Origin: Hyphomicrobium sulfonivorans
GTDB lineage: Bacteria > Pseudomonadota > Alphaproteobacteria > Rhizobiales > Hyphomicrobiaceae
NCBI RefSeq assembly: GCF_013306565.1
Contig: NZ_PZPO01000001.1
Coordinates: 496,001-560,000 of the forward strand
Reading direction: 5' to 3'
DNA: 64,000 bases
Of the stretch, positions 46,778 through 55,441 are shown one piece after another. How positions within the stretch are numbered: the first letter of the stretch is position 1; each line of letters opens with the position of its first letter. Under the pieces are notes generated by a model. It was not told where the DNA came from and ran no database searches. It saw nothing but the letters and a program-made list of their open reading frames with translations. The position numbers and the translations under genes are program-made.

Positions 46778-46966
46778 ATGGCCGCCGATGGAAATATTGC
46801 GCTCCTTGCAGAGCGTCGCGACCGTATTCGCGAGTGGCTATCGGAGCAGCCAGAAAACGCCGACGCTGACCAGAAGCATCTCGATTCCGGCAGCTCCGAG
46901 CGAGCCTATTGGCATCACGGTTATCAAGCAGCAATCGACGATGTGCTGAAGCTTCTCACACGCTGA
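46778..46966 (+). CDS. Small acidic helical protein, unknown
   Basis: 62 residues from ATG 46778: RRDRIREWLSEQPENADADQ, then YWHHGYQAAIDDVLKLLTR. It looks like two amphipathic helices. The ribosome site is weak. It overlaps the convergent GIY-YIG-like gene by 11 bases at the 3' ends. Probably real on composition, but no function can be given. Confidence 0.5.
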   Translation: MAADGNIALLAERRDRIREWLSEQPENADADQKHLDSGSSERAYWHHGYQAAIDDVLKLLTR

Positions 46967-47306
46967 AGATCCGGCAGCGCGGGCATTCCCAGCGCGTGCC
47001 CTTGCATCGTCCGGGATGGATGCGATTGCCCGGCGGGCTGAAGTCGTGGAACAACTCGCATTCTTTCTCGAATGCCGCCTGCGCCGTTCCGAAGAATGTG
47101 AACTTGAACATCGCGTCCGAACCGATGCACTCGCGCAACTTGCTTGCCACATCGCTGTCCGATCGGCCGATATGCCTAACCTGAAAGTTGCCCATGCGGT
47201 CCATGCGTCCCAACGCGTAGACACCCGCGGACCGGCGCGCAACAGCACCATCGATGCCTTCGAAGCTAAGCCGGTAAGGGCCCAACAGCCCCATCTTTCC
47301 TGCCAT
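46956..47306 (-). CDS. GIY-YIG-like single-domain protein
   Basis: About 116 residues from ATG 47306 with AGGGG upstream. GVYALG followed by RHIGRSDSDVASKLREC resembles the GIY...YIG strands and the following Arg helix of GIY-YIG nucleases, and FEKECELFHDF carries a conserved-looking Glu. The C-terminus, GTRWECPRCRIF, holds a CxxC that could bind zinc with an earlier Cys. Whether it cuts DNA is unknown. It lies between the che and flagellar regions. Confidence 0.6.
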   Translation of the reverse strand: MAGKMGLLGPYRLSFEGIDGAVARRSAGVYALGRMDRMGNFQVRHIGRSDSDVASKLRECIGSDAMFKFTFFGTAQAAFEKECELFHDFSPPGNRIHPGRCKGTRWECPRCRIFSV

Positions 47307-47356
47307 CACGTCTGCCCCTGATCTCGTTCCGCAAAGATGCGCACCATCACTTCGCT

Positions 47357-47929
47357 TCAGCCCGCGCAAAACTGGCGCGCTTCATCCGTCCACTCGCCAA
47401 AACCCGTCGTCACCATGCGCTTGATAACCCGGCACACATAGGCCTTTTGCGCCGGAAAATTCTTCGGCCCGGCGTGATAACGCGCGATGGCCATCGTCCA
47501 CGTTCCTTCGCGCTCTTTCAACTCGCTGAGAAACCGCGCCGCATAAGCTACGTTCTTTTCCGGATCGAACATCTCTTCCAGCGAGTCAAACTTGCGACCG
47601 TGATACCGGTGATTGATCTGCATGCAGCCAACATCGATATAACGCGCGCCCTGCCCCTGCGCCTTCTCAATGGCCGCGAGCGCTTCAGCCTTACTCAGGT
47701 TGTAGAGCGCGCGACCGTCGACGTTGATCGCATACGGCGTCAGCCTCCCGTTCTGGCCGGACTCCGTCAAACCGACAGCATAAAGCATTCCCAGCGGCAC
47801 GTTATGCAGCGCCGCCGCGCGCACCAGCTCCTGCTCGCAAACGTTCATAGGCGAGCCATCAGCCAGCGCTGCCGTGTTAAAGATAAAGCCCGCCAGAAGA
47901 GCGATGAGCGGAAGCCTCATTGCCATCAT
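47357..47929 (-). CDS. Exported lytic transglycosylase (SLT), flagellar-cluster associated
   Basis: About 190 residues; start ATG 47929 or 47920, overlapping the end of fliK by 44-53 bases. Signal peptide (LPLIALLAGFIFNTAALADG), then an SLT fold: ALHNVPLGMLYAVGLTESG with the catalytic Glu, YIDVGCMQINHRYHG, FDPEKNVAYAARFL, IARYHAGPKN. Cleaves peptidoglycan. In alphaproteobacteria, whose FlgJ lacks a muramidase domain, such an enzyme beside fliK is a good candidate to open the wall for the rod. Confidence 0.85.
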   Translation of the reverse strand: MMAMRLPLIALLAGFIFNTAALADGSPMNVCEQELVRAAALHNVPLGMLYAVGLTESGQNGRLTPYAINVDGRALYNLSKAEALAAIEKAQGQGARYIDVGCMQINHRYHGRKFDSLEEMFDPEKNVAYAARFLSELKEREGTWTMAIARYHAGPKNFPAQKAYVCRVIKRMVTTGFGEWTDEARQFCAG

Positions 47930-49340
47930 TCCGATTTGCCTGTCCGCCTTGGTTGCCTGCCTCATCCCAGGAGTCACCACGCCCCGATTGGCGCTGATGT
48001 TCCGAAGCACCCGATTGGGATTGCCAGGAAGATTGCGATTGCGGTTGTCCGCCGCTCTGCTGGCCAAACTGTTGCGACGTCCCATTGCGATCGCCTTCCA
48101 CAACCCGGATCGATGTTGCGTCAACGGCATATCCAGCCGAGCGCAGCAGCTTCGACAACGTGTCCTGATCGTTACGGATCAGCTCCGCCGTGTCGCTGCG
48201 CGATGCCTCGACATGCACCGTCAGCCCCTCGTTCTTCAGCTCCATGCGAACCGTAACGGTTCCCATATCGGCGGGCTGGAGCTGGATCTGCAGCACCTTC
48301 AGCACCGGCTTTGGCGTTGCGGGATCTGCTTCACCGGCCATATGTCTGGAAAACACCGGATCAGCCGCGATGCCTGCGCCGATACGATCGGCCACCTGTT
48401 GCGCAGGCCGCATCCCAGCCGTTGCGAGTTCATCGACAACAGGCAGAACGCCTTCAAGTGCGCCAGTGGCGGAAGCATCAACAGCGCCATCGCCCTCCGG
48501 CGCTTGCGGCATAACGGGCGGGAAGTGTGCTTCCTGCCGCATCACCTCAGCGCGCAATGCCTGTCGCGGAGCGAGTGCAGTTTCCGCAACGGCTTCCGGT
48601 GCTACGGCGGCGGCATCAAGCGGACTATCTGCTACCGCCCCCGGCATGGCGACTGCTTCCGCCGCGCCGGACTTGTTCCGACCACCGATTGCAAAATTTC
48701 CGGCTCCCAACCGCGCAGCATCCACATCCGCGCCAGCTTCAGTGCCAAGATCGGATGTGACCGCAGAGCCGCCGCTGTTATTGAACACACTCGCAATACG
48801 AGCCAATGCCGCCTGCGCGCCCTGTCTGGCGGCTACGTCCGTCGGTCTTGCTCCGCTATCCGTGCCGTCGCCATCGCTAGAATTTGCAGCCCGGTTGGCC
48901 TGTCCGCTCTGCGCGGCGGCAATAACGGCCGCCAGCTCACTTGCGGCCGCGGCAAGCGCGGTCTGAGAACCGCCAGCCAAGGGTTGCTGATAGTCGGGCT
49001 GACCTCCTGCTACGCCATCGGCAACGACATTCTCCAGCGCATCTTCAATCTGCGCTAAAAACTGTCGGGTCGCATCGCCGCTGCCAGCTGCTGCAGTCGG
49101 CGCAATCCCGCCCCGAGCGCCTGCACCCGTTGCAGCATTCGATCGCTTGCCCGCGTCCGCTGCGCCAGCGCCAGATTTTTCACCTTTGCCGTTGCCGTTT
49201 TGAACATCTGACAGCACGTCGCCGAATCCCCCGCTGGCCGACTGCTCGCCGCCCTTGGCGCTGTTTCCCCGCACAGCAGAAACCGCATTCGCCGTTGCTG
49301 CGCCGGCCGAGCTGGATGCAACGTTACCTGGTGTTGTCAT
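47877..49340 (-). CDS. fliK: Flagellar hook-length control protein FliK
   Basis: 487 residues. Long Ala/Gly/Ser-rich N-terminal ruler region, then the globular FliK C-terminal domain (LKVLQIQLQPADMGTVTVRM ... ELIRNDQDTLSKLLRSAGY), then a Gln/Ser/Gly-rich tail. The ruler measures hook length and its C-domain switches FlhB specificity. The ATG overlaps the motC stop (TAATG). Confidence 0.9.
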   Translation of the reverse strand: MTTPGNVASSSAGAATANAVSAVRGNSAKGGEQSASGGFGDVLSDVQNGNGKGEKSGAGAADAGKRSNAATGAGARGGIAPTAAAGSGDATRQFLAQIEDALENVVADGVAGGQPDYQQPLAGGSQTALAAAASELAAVIAAAQSGQANRAANSSDGDGTDSGARPTDVAARQGAQAALARIASVFNNSGGSAVTSDLGTEAGADVDAARLGAGNFAIGGRNKSGAAEAVAMPGAVADSPLDAAAVAPEAVAETALAPRQALRAEVMRQEAHFPPVMPQAPEGDGAVDASATGALEGVLPVVDELATAGMRPAQQVADRIGAGIAADPVFSRHMAGEADPATPKPVLKVLQIQLQPADMGTVTVRMELKNEGLTVHVEASRSDTAELIRNDQDTLSKLLRSAGYAVDATSIRVVEGDRNGTSQQFGQQSGGQPQSQSSWQSQSGASEHQRQSGRGDSWDEAGNQGGQANRNDGNEASAHRSSGGLYL

Positions 49341-50530
49341 TATGGAGTCCCATTCAACAGCTCGTCCGCGCGCGCCATCGCGGCTTCAGCATTGCCGACA
49401 ATCGGCAGCTCCTCAACCGGCTGCCCGTTGTCAGCGGCGTCCGATGCGGGCTGCGGCTGTGCAGCTTGAGCCTGCGCTACGGTCGGCGACTTGGCAATTG
49501 CGCGCGCAACGGCGAATGCCGCATTAAGCAACGCTTCTTCGCGCACACCCAGCTTCGAACGATCGATCGACCAGAGCGCGCGCGCACCTTCGTCATGCTG
49601 ATCTGTTACCAGCAGCGCTGACGCTTCGAACAGACGCATCCGGGTCGCAAACATCGGATGCGTCTGCGCATCTATCGCGGCAAGCCGAGCTGCAAAACGC
49701 ACGATTTCCACGTTGGCGCGGACAATGCCTTCCTCGGCCAGCGCGAGACAGGTATGCGTGCGCACTTCATCCGGCAAATCGCGCAGCATTTCCTCAATCA
49801 CTGACAGTCGCTGCTCATTGACAGGATAGCCGCGCCCAACGACCTCGGCGGCAAACTGACGTTCGAATGTGCGCGCGAATATGGAGTTGCCGAAGCGACG
49901 GAAGTACTGCGACGAGAGAACCTCAAAGATAGCGAGCTCATTCATGCGCGCGGCCAGGATCGCTTGCCGCCGCAAAGCCGACTCTTCCACGATTGTGCCC
50001 GGCGCAATAACGCGCGCGCGATCAAACAGCGCAAACGCCTTACTCTGATCTTCGCTCACTGTAAGCACAGCGCGAACCAAGGCAACGTGACCGCCGATCG
50101 TGCGATCAAGCCCTTCGACATCTACACCTGAAAGAAGCTCCAGCGCTTCCTTGTCCGCCCGGTCGCTGTATGCCAGCGCACCCCGAACGAGACGATCCAG
50201 CCCCGCCAGATCGACCTTCGTTTCAATAAGTCGACGCAGGATGGTCGGATCGCCGCCACTCAAAACATAGATCACGGCAGCGCGCAGATTGCGCTCCTGC
50301 GACCAGACAGCAGTGTCTACACTGTTCAGCGCTTCGGCCAGTTCAGCCATGCGCTTGCGCTGTTCAATGCGCGACGTCTGTCCATCGGTTGCTGAGCTGT
50401 TCTGTACATTCTGCAGCTCACGCACCAGCTCATAGGGCTGTCGTTGCGCTGCCATCGCCTGCGCCGAAAAACCCATCAGCGGCAACAGTATGGCAGTCAA
50501 CGCAACCGACCGGAGCAGGCGACCACGCAT
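49340..50530 (-). CDS. motC: MotC, periplasmic motility protein
   Basis: 396 residues. Signal peptide (SVALTAILLPLMGFSAQAMAAQ) followed by a wholly helical periplasmic protein (YELVRELQNVQNSSA ... EEALLNAAFAVARAIAKS). In rhizobia MotC binds MotB and is needed for flagellar rotation, with MotE as its chaperone. MotE is also in this window (62272-63204). It is placed between motB and fliK with 1- to 4-base overlaps. Confidence 0.88.
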   Translation of the reverse strand: MRGRLLRSVALTAILLPLMGFSAQAMAAQRQPYELVRELQNVQNSSATDGQTSRIEQRKRMAELAEALNSVDTAVWSQERNLRAAVIYVLSGGDPTILRRLIETKVDLAGLDRLVRGALAYSDRADKEALELLSGVDVEGLDRTIGGHVALVRAVLTVSEDQSKAFALFDRARVIAPGTIVEESALRRQAILAARMNELAIFEVLSSQYFRRFGNSIFARTFERQFAAEVVGRGYPVNEQRLSVIEEMLRDLPDEVRTHTCLALAEEGIVRANVEIVRFAARLAAIDAQTHPMFATRMRLFEASALLVTDQHDEGARALWSIDRSKLGVREEALLNAAFAVARAIAKSPTVAQAQAAQPQPASDAADNGQPVEELPIVGNAEAAMARADELLNGTP

Positions 50531-51723
50531 CAGCGGTCTCCCTTGAGCAGCAGTATCTCGACGCGGCGATTTTCGCCCGCGGTCGGATCAGCCGCGTTCT
50601 TCAGGTCATTATCCGCGTGACCCTCGATCCGCCGGAAGCGGTCATCGGGCACACCACCACGCGTCAGCATGTAATACGCCATCTGTGCGCGCGCAGTTGA
50701 AAGCCGCCAATTGTCGTTGCGATCCGAGCGAAACTGCAGGCTGTCGGTGTGACCGCGAATGACGATCGGCTCAGCGCGCGCCTGCAGCAGCGTGCCAATG
50801 CGCTCCAGCAGCACAACTAGTTCCGGGGTCGGCCGCACCGACGACACGCCGAACATTTCAAATTCGGCATTGTCGCTGATGTTGATCAGCACGCCTTCCG
50901 GTGTTTCGGTGACCTGTATTCCCGGAATGGACGGAAACCCTGCGTCGTCGACAGTTTTCTCGATCAGGCGTGCAAGCTGCTGAGGGTTACCGGTGCGTGC
51001 CGCTTCCTGCATCTGAGCGGAGCTGAGTGCAGCTTCACCGCCATCTGCCGAAGCCGCTGCGCCTTCCTGCGTGCCTGCATCGCTACTTTGATTACCGGCG
51101 CGCGCGCCTCGTCCGCTGCCATCAGGTCCGCCGCGGGCTGCCTCAGCCGCATCCACCATCGGCGATTGCCGTTCAGGAGTTGCACGCGCCGATGCTTCAA
51201 GGCCCGGATCGGGCTCGAATGGATCGCGAAAACCCATTGCGGAACGATCGCCCGAAGCATTCCCGTGCAGAGACGTGTTGCCCTCTTTGCGTGCGTCTAC
51301 GGATTTGGCGATCTCTTCGAGTACTTCGTACGGGTTGCCGAGCAGCGTTATCTCGCCGTTCTTGGTCTCTTCCGCCTCGCTTACGCGCGATTCGCCTTTT
51401 ACGTCGGTGTCCGACGGTGTCCCCGAACCGCGCTCGCGTGCGCCTTCCGGCTGCATCGTGAAAACGCCTTTCGGCTTGGTTGAAGCATCGCTCATCCGCA
51501 TCGGATTGAAATAGTTCGCGACGCCGCTAATCGTCTTCTCGTCGGAAATGCCGATCAGCCACATGACCAGAAAGAAGGCCATCAGCGCCGTCATGAAGTC
51601 GGCGTGCGCAATTTTCCACACGCCGCCCTTGTGTGGCTCGTCGTGGTCGCCGCCCCGCCGCTTGATGATCACAAGCTCTTGCTGGGTGGTATCGTCCTGT
51701 CCGTCTGCCTGGCTACCATTCAT
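50530..51723 (-). CDS. motB: MotB flagellar stator protein
   Basis: 397 residues. Single membrane helix with the proton-binding Asp42 in HADFMTALMAFFLVMW, a long low-complexity periplasmic linker (about 75-250), and a C-terminal OmpA-like peptidoglycan-binding domain (IVIRGHTDSLQFRSDRND ... EGHADNDLKNAADPTAGENR). MotA is not in the window. Overlaps motC (ATGA). Confidence 0.95.
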   Translation of the reverse strand: MNGSQADGQDDTTQQELVIIKRRGGDHDEPHKGGVWKIAHADFMTALMAFFLVMWLIGISDEKTISGVANYFNPMRMSDASTKPKGVFTMQPEGARERGSGTPSDTDVKGESRVSEAEETKNGEITLLGNPYEVLEEIAKSVDARKEGNTSLHGNASGDRSAMGFRDPFEPDPGLEASARATPERQSPMVDAAEAARGGPDGSGRGARAGNQSSDAGTQEGAAASADGGEAALSSAQMQEAARTGNPQQLARLIEKTVDDAGFPSIPGIQVTETPEGVLINISDNAEFEMFGVSSVRPTPELVVLLERIGTLLQARAEPIVIRGHTDSLQFRSDRNDNWRLSTARAQMAYYMLTRGGVPDDRFRRIEGHADNDLKNAADPTAGENRRVEILLLKGDR

Positions 51724-52334
51724 TCTGTCGACACCAGAACTTCTTCAAGCCATGTCGCTATGCGCGTTTCCAGCACCGACGTGCCAGCCTTCACTGTAAG
51801 CTCGATGCTATCGGCTGGCGTAAAGACCAGCGCTTCGGCAATGGCCTGCGGCAGCCCGTTGCGCACCGCTTCAAACGTATCGGCTGGTCCGGCAATCTCG
51901 ATTTTCAAACCCGGATTTGCCGCGGCAAGCTCTCTGACGGTAGTGCATATTTCGCTTACGGCGCGCATCAAAACCGCTTCAGCCAGGAATGGCCGCAGCA
52001 CCTGTGCAACCGCATCCCCGACCTGCTGACCGTACTGCTGCAAAGCATCGGCGAACTTTGCCGACAGCGCCGAAGTTTCTTCGCACCACTCCGCGCGCGC
52101 CGCTGCCAAAGAAGCTTCAAACTCTGTGCGCTGCTGTTCCATGCGTGCATCGGCCGTCGCTTCGACAGCCTGGCGCCCCTCGACAAGCCCCCTGGCATAG
52201 GCCTCATCAAGCTTCGCCTCCCAATCAAGCTCATCAACAACCGACATAACCGGGGCGAGCACAGGGCTCGCCACCGGTTGCGGAAGTTCGCTCGCGAACT
52301 CGACAAGGAAGTTGGCTATCGGGACAGCACTCAC
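51720..52334 (-). CDS. fliH: FliH-like flagellar export regulator
   Basis: About 204 residues. The likely start is GTG 52334, whose GTGA overlaps the fliF stop; a GTG at 52358 would overlap further. Helical N-terminus with YARGLVEG, a GxxxG-like stretch, and a C-terminal part (IEIAGPADTFEAVRNGLPQA) as in FliH/YscL proteins, which bind the export ATPase FliI. Weaker similarity than its neighbours, so the name leans on context. Confidence 0.75.
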   Translation of the reverse strand: MSAVPIANFLVEFASELPQPVASPVLAPVMSVVDELDWEAKLDEAYARGLVEGRQAVEATADARMEQQRTEFEASLAAARAEWCEETSALSAKFADALQQYGQQVGDAVAQVLRPFLAEAVLMRAVSEICTTVRELAAANPGLKIEIAGPADTFEAVRNGLPQAIAEALVFTPADSIELTVKAGTSVLETRIATWLEEVLVSTE

Positions 52335-54016
52335 GTCGTCACGCTCCCGCGCAGCCACTGCTTAAGGATCGTAACGGCCTGATCCTCGTCATACTCGATA
52401 ATCTGTTCGAGGCGCTTCTGCGGATTGCGATTGATCTTGCTGGTGAGGTCTCCGATCAGATCCGGCTCGCCATCGTCCATCGCAAACGGCATGCCCCCGC
52501 CTGCAAACGCCATATCACCCCCACCGAACGACGGTGAAAATGCCGGCGCAATCTGCGGCTCGAACGGCAGGTCGCTCGTCACGGAGGCAACAGCAGCCGG
52601 TGCTGCGATCGGCTGATACTCCAGTAGCATCCGCGTTGCCGGACGCAGACCGAACCACACCAAAATCATCGCCGCACCAAGCACCGCCAGCGCCTTGATG
52701 AAGGTGCCCATCTCACCCATCAGGAAGTCCGTCACCCCCGGACCCGGCAGCGGCTCAAGCATCTCGCCATGCGGCATGAACTCAACCGCCGCCACCGTGA
52801 TGCGATCACCGCGTTCGGTATCAGCGCCGGTTGCGGAAGCGACGATGTTCTCAACTTCCTTCAGCTTGGCAGCGATGGCGTCCGGCGCCGCGCCTTCGCC
52901 GAGCAACATTTCCAGACGCTTGCGGTTCAAGACCACCGCAACTGTCAACGCGTCGATGCGATATCCATCACTGACGGTCGACATCACCTTCGAGTTGGCC
53001 TCGTAGTTCTTCAGCTCTTCCTTGCGCTCGCTGGCGCGGGCAGAGCTGCTGTCGCCACCTGTCTGCGGCTGCTCTGCCGGAATGTTCTGCTCCACGCCGA
53101 CAGGCTGCGAATTGCCTGCATCCCGCGCGTTGCTCTTTTCCTTGATCGTGCGACGCGAGCGTTCAAAGCGCGAATTCGGATCGTACGTTGTTTCGTTGAT
53201 CTGGCGCTTGTCGATGTTGAGACGCGCAGCAACGCTGATCTGAAAGTTGTCGATGCCGATATAAGGCGCCAACGTCTGGCTGACATTCTGCTTCAGCTCG
53301 TTCGCAACCGTACGCTCAAGCTCCAGCATCTTCGTCGGCGCCGCATTGAAGGCACCTTCTCCGCCGGCCAGCACCGTGCCGTCCGTGCTCAACACGCGAA
53401 CCTGGTCAACGGTCAGGCCCGGTACCGCAGCCGCCACCAGATGACGAATGGCCTGGGATGAGTTGAACTCTGAAGTGGAATCGGCCCGGATCACCACCGA
53501 TGCAGAAGGCTTCTGCGTGCTGCGCCGGAACGAACCTGTATCCGCCATCACGATGTGCACACGCGCCGCGCGCACACCCTTCATGCCCTGAATGGTGCGA
53601 CTAATCTCGCCCTCCAGCGCACGGACACGCGTGATCTCCTGCATGAACGATGTCAGGCCGATCGCGCCCATCTTGTCGAACAGCTCATAGCCCGCGCTGG
53701 CGCTGCTCGGCAGACCTTTTTCCGCCAGCAGCATGCGCGCACGAGAAGCCTGTCCCGGATGGACAAGCACAGCCGTGCCTTCAGGATTCACATCGAATGA
53801 AATGCCGCTTTCCTGCAGCGCTGCACCGATGCGGGCGGCATCCTGCGGCTCAAGTCCCGCATACAGCGTCTCGAAGTCAGGACGGCTGAGATAGTAGCTG
53901 CTAAGTCCAACGGCGCTGAATACAGCCAGCCCTACCAGGCCCAGCACCGCAAGGCGCCGTGGGCCGAGAGCCAAAAGGTTGTCGCGCAGTTGCTTGAGCT
54001 GTTCGCTCCAGTTCAT
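52331..54016 (-). CDS. fliF: Flagellar MS-ring protein FliF
   Basis: 561 residues. N-terminal helix (LAVLGLVGLAVFSAVGLSSYYL), YscJ-like ring domains (FETLYAGLEPQDAARIGAAL; GYELFDKMGAIGLTSFMQEI; VRAARVHIVMAD), second helix near 445 (ALAVLGAAMILVWFGLRPAT) and a C-terminal FliG-binding tail (KRLEQIIEYDEDQAVTILKQ). It is the membrane base of the motor and the first gene of the fliF-fliH-motB-motC-fliK unit. Confidence 0.97.
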   Translation of the reverse strand: MNWSEQLKQLRDNLLALGPRRLAVLGLVGLAVFSAVGLSSYYLSRPDFETLYAGLEPQDAARIGAALQESGISFDVNPEGTAVLVHPGQASRARMLLAEKGLPSSASAGYELFDKMGAIGLTSFMQEITRVRALEGEISRTIQGMKGVRAARVHIVMADTGSFRRSTQKPSASVVIRADSTSEFNSSQAIRHLVAAAVPGLTVDQVRVLSTDGTVLAGGEGAFNAAPTKMLELERTVANELKQNVSQTLAPYIGIDNFQISVAARLNIDKRQINETTYDPNSRFERSRRTIKEKSNARDAGNSQPVGVEQNIPAEQPQTGGDSSSARASERKEELKNYEANSKVMSTVSDGYRIDALTVAVVLNRKRLEMLLGEGAAPDAIAAKLKEVENIVASATGADTERGDRITVAAVEFMPHGEMLEPLPGPGVTDFLMGEMGTFIKALAVLGAAMILVWFGLRPATRMLLEYQPIAAPAAVASVTSDLPFEPQIAPAFSPSFGGGDMAFAGGGMPFAMDDGEPDLIGDLTSKINRNPQKRLEQIIEYDEDQAVTILKQWLRGSVTT

Positions 54017-54100
54017 TGCTTCCCCGGCGGTTACGAATCCGGCCTATGATTTGCCGTCGTAACCTTTCGGGGGGAACCTTGCGCGAGACGTTCCAATGAG

Positions 54101-54131
54101 TGAGCCAGCCCCGTTTCCGGAAGCTGGCTCA
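54101..54131 (-). terminator. Stem-loop after the first flagellin gene
   Basis: 9-bp arms TGAGCCAGC / GCTGGCTCA with a 13-nt loop, 24 bases past the stop of the flagellin at 54155. No U-run, so termination may be incomplete. Confidence 0.5.
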
Positions 54132-54154
54132 TTCAATTCATGCCAGTTGTGGCC

Positions 54155-55093
54155 TTACCGGAACAGGCTCAGGATGCTCTGGCTGGAGCTGTTGGCGATC
54201 GACAGCGCCTGAATGCCAAGTTGCTGCTTCACCTGCAGCGCCTGCAAACGGGTTGATTCGGCATTCATGTCAGCGTCAACGAGCTGGCTGATGCCGCTTT
54301 CGATCGAGTTCTTGAGGCTCGAAACGAACGACTGCTGGATGTCGATACGCGCCTTGGCAGCACCCAGAGTGGTGGCGCCGGCAGCCATCTCGGTGATCGC
54401 ACGGTCCGAACCCTTGATGTAGCCATCAAGCGTTGCAAGGTCAGCCGTGCTGTCGGTCAGCGCCGAGATATTGATGTTAGCGATCGAGAACGTGCCGGCG
54501 GCATCAACCGCGCCGGTCGTGGCGTTACGGTTCGTGTCCAGAATGCCCTTCGCACCGGCAGCGGAATCGAACAGCTTCATCGAACTCGTCTCGATCGAGA
54601 TCGACTGAACCGAGATCGAACCGCCCGTACGGGCAATCGACGACACAACTTTCTTGGTCGAGTTATAGCCGGCAGCGGAAGAATCGACCGAAAGCCAGTT
54701 CTGGCCCTGCAGCGTGGCAGCGTCGGCCATGCCCTTGAGCTGCGACTGAAGTTCGGTGATTTCGGTCTGGATCTTGCCACGATCAAGACCGGGCTGAGCG
54801 GCAGCAACCAGCTTGTCCTTGATCTTCGATACGATGTTCTTGGCTTCGTCCATTGCCGTGTAAGCAACGTCGACGAAAGCTGCGCCAAGGCCGAGCGCGT
54901 CCTGCACCGTCGAGAGGGAAGAGTTGTCCGAACGCAGCGTGGTTGCGATCGACCAGTAAGCAGCGTTATCGGCTGCAGTGTTGACGCGCATGCCGGTAGA
55001 AATACGGCTCTGCGTCTGCGTCAATGCAGAGTTAGTGGACGTGAGAGAGCGGAGCGCCGTCATCGCGGCAACGTTGGTATTGATACTCGCCAT
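54155..55093 (-). CDS. fla: Flagellin paralogue 1 (short variable region)
   Basis: 312 residues. Conserved N-terminus (MASINTNVAAMTALRSLTST; STGMRVNTAADNAAYWSIAT) and C-terminus (QLGIQALSIANSSSQSILSL) form the D0/D1 coiled coil; the surface-exposed middle (about 165-215) is short. Its ends group with paralogues 2 and 3 (TTLRSD, AAFVDVAYTAMDE), but its short middle resembles paralogue 5. Exported filament subunit. Has its own structured leader at 55094-55190. Confidence 0.97.
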   Translation of the reverse strand: MASINTNVAAMTALRSLTSTNSALTQTQSRISTGMRVNTAADNAAYWSIATTLRSDNSSLSTVQDALGLGAAFVDVAYTAMDEAKNIVSKIKDKLVAAAQPGLDRGKIQTEITELQSQLKGMADAATLQGQNWLSVDSSAAGYNSTKKVVSSIARTGGSISVQSISIETSSMKLFDSAAGAKGILDTNRNATTGAVDAAGTFSIANINISALTDSTADLATLDGYIKGSDRAITEMAAGATTLGAAKARIDIQQSFVSSLKNSIESGISQLVDADMNAESTRLQALQVKQQLGIQALSIANSSSQSILSLFR

Positions 55094-55190
55094 TGTGTGT
55101 CCCTGCGAACGAGATACTGGGGGGACATACCGGACCAGCCGGTATGACAGTTCGGCATCATGCCTTTGGGTTCACGATACCCAACCTGTC
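55094..55190 (-). ncRNA. Structured flagellin leader 1
   Basis: Three stems as RNA on the minus strand. The outer stem is CTGTC/GACAG (55186-90 with 55146-50), enclosing hairpin TTGGGT/ACCCAA (55166-84). Hairpin 2 is ATACCGG/CCGGTAT (55127-45). Stem 3 pairs TGTCCC with the Shine-Dalgarno GGGACA (55122-27 with 55098-103). The invariant GGCATGATGCC lies inside the outer stem. Confidence 0.75.
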
Positions 55191-55367
55191 ATCACACAAC
55201 ACATATCCGATGAACTCTTGCGCGCGCCCTAACGACCAGGTCGCAACGTGCATACAATCGATGCGTCAAATACTCCGCTGATAATGTGCCTAATGATATC
55301 GCAACACGATTATTCGCGGCGGCGCACCAAACATGCAGCAGCGCTTCAAATCAGTTCACACGCAAAC

Positions 55368-55404
55368 AAAAAAGAAGGCCAAGCCCTGGAGGAGCTCGAC
55401 CTTC
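55368..55404 (-). terminator. Rho-independent terminator of flagellin 2
   Basis: 11-bp stem GAAGGCCAAGC / GCTCGACCTTC (two G:U pairs in the minus-strand RNA), then six U. Very similar in sequence to the terminator at 56619. Confidence 0.85.
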
Positions 55405-55441
55405 AGAAGTTAGGCGTCTGAAACGTGTAAGCGACGTAAGT

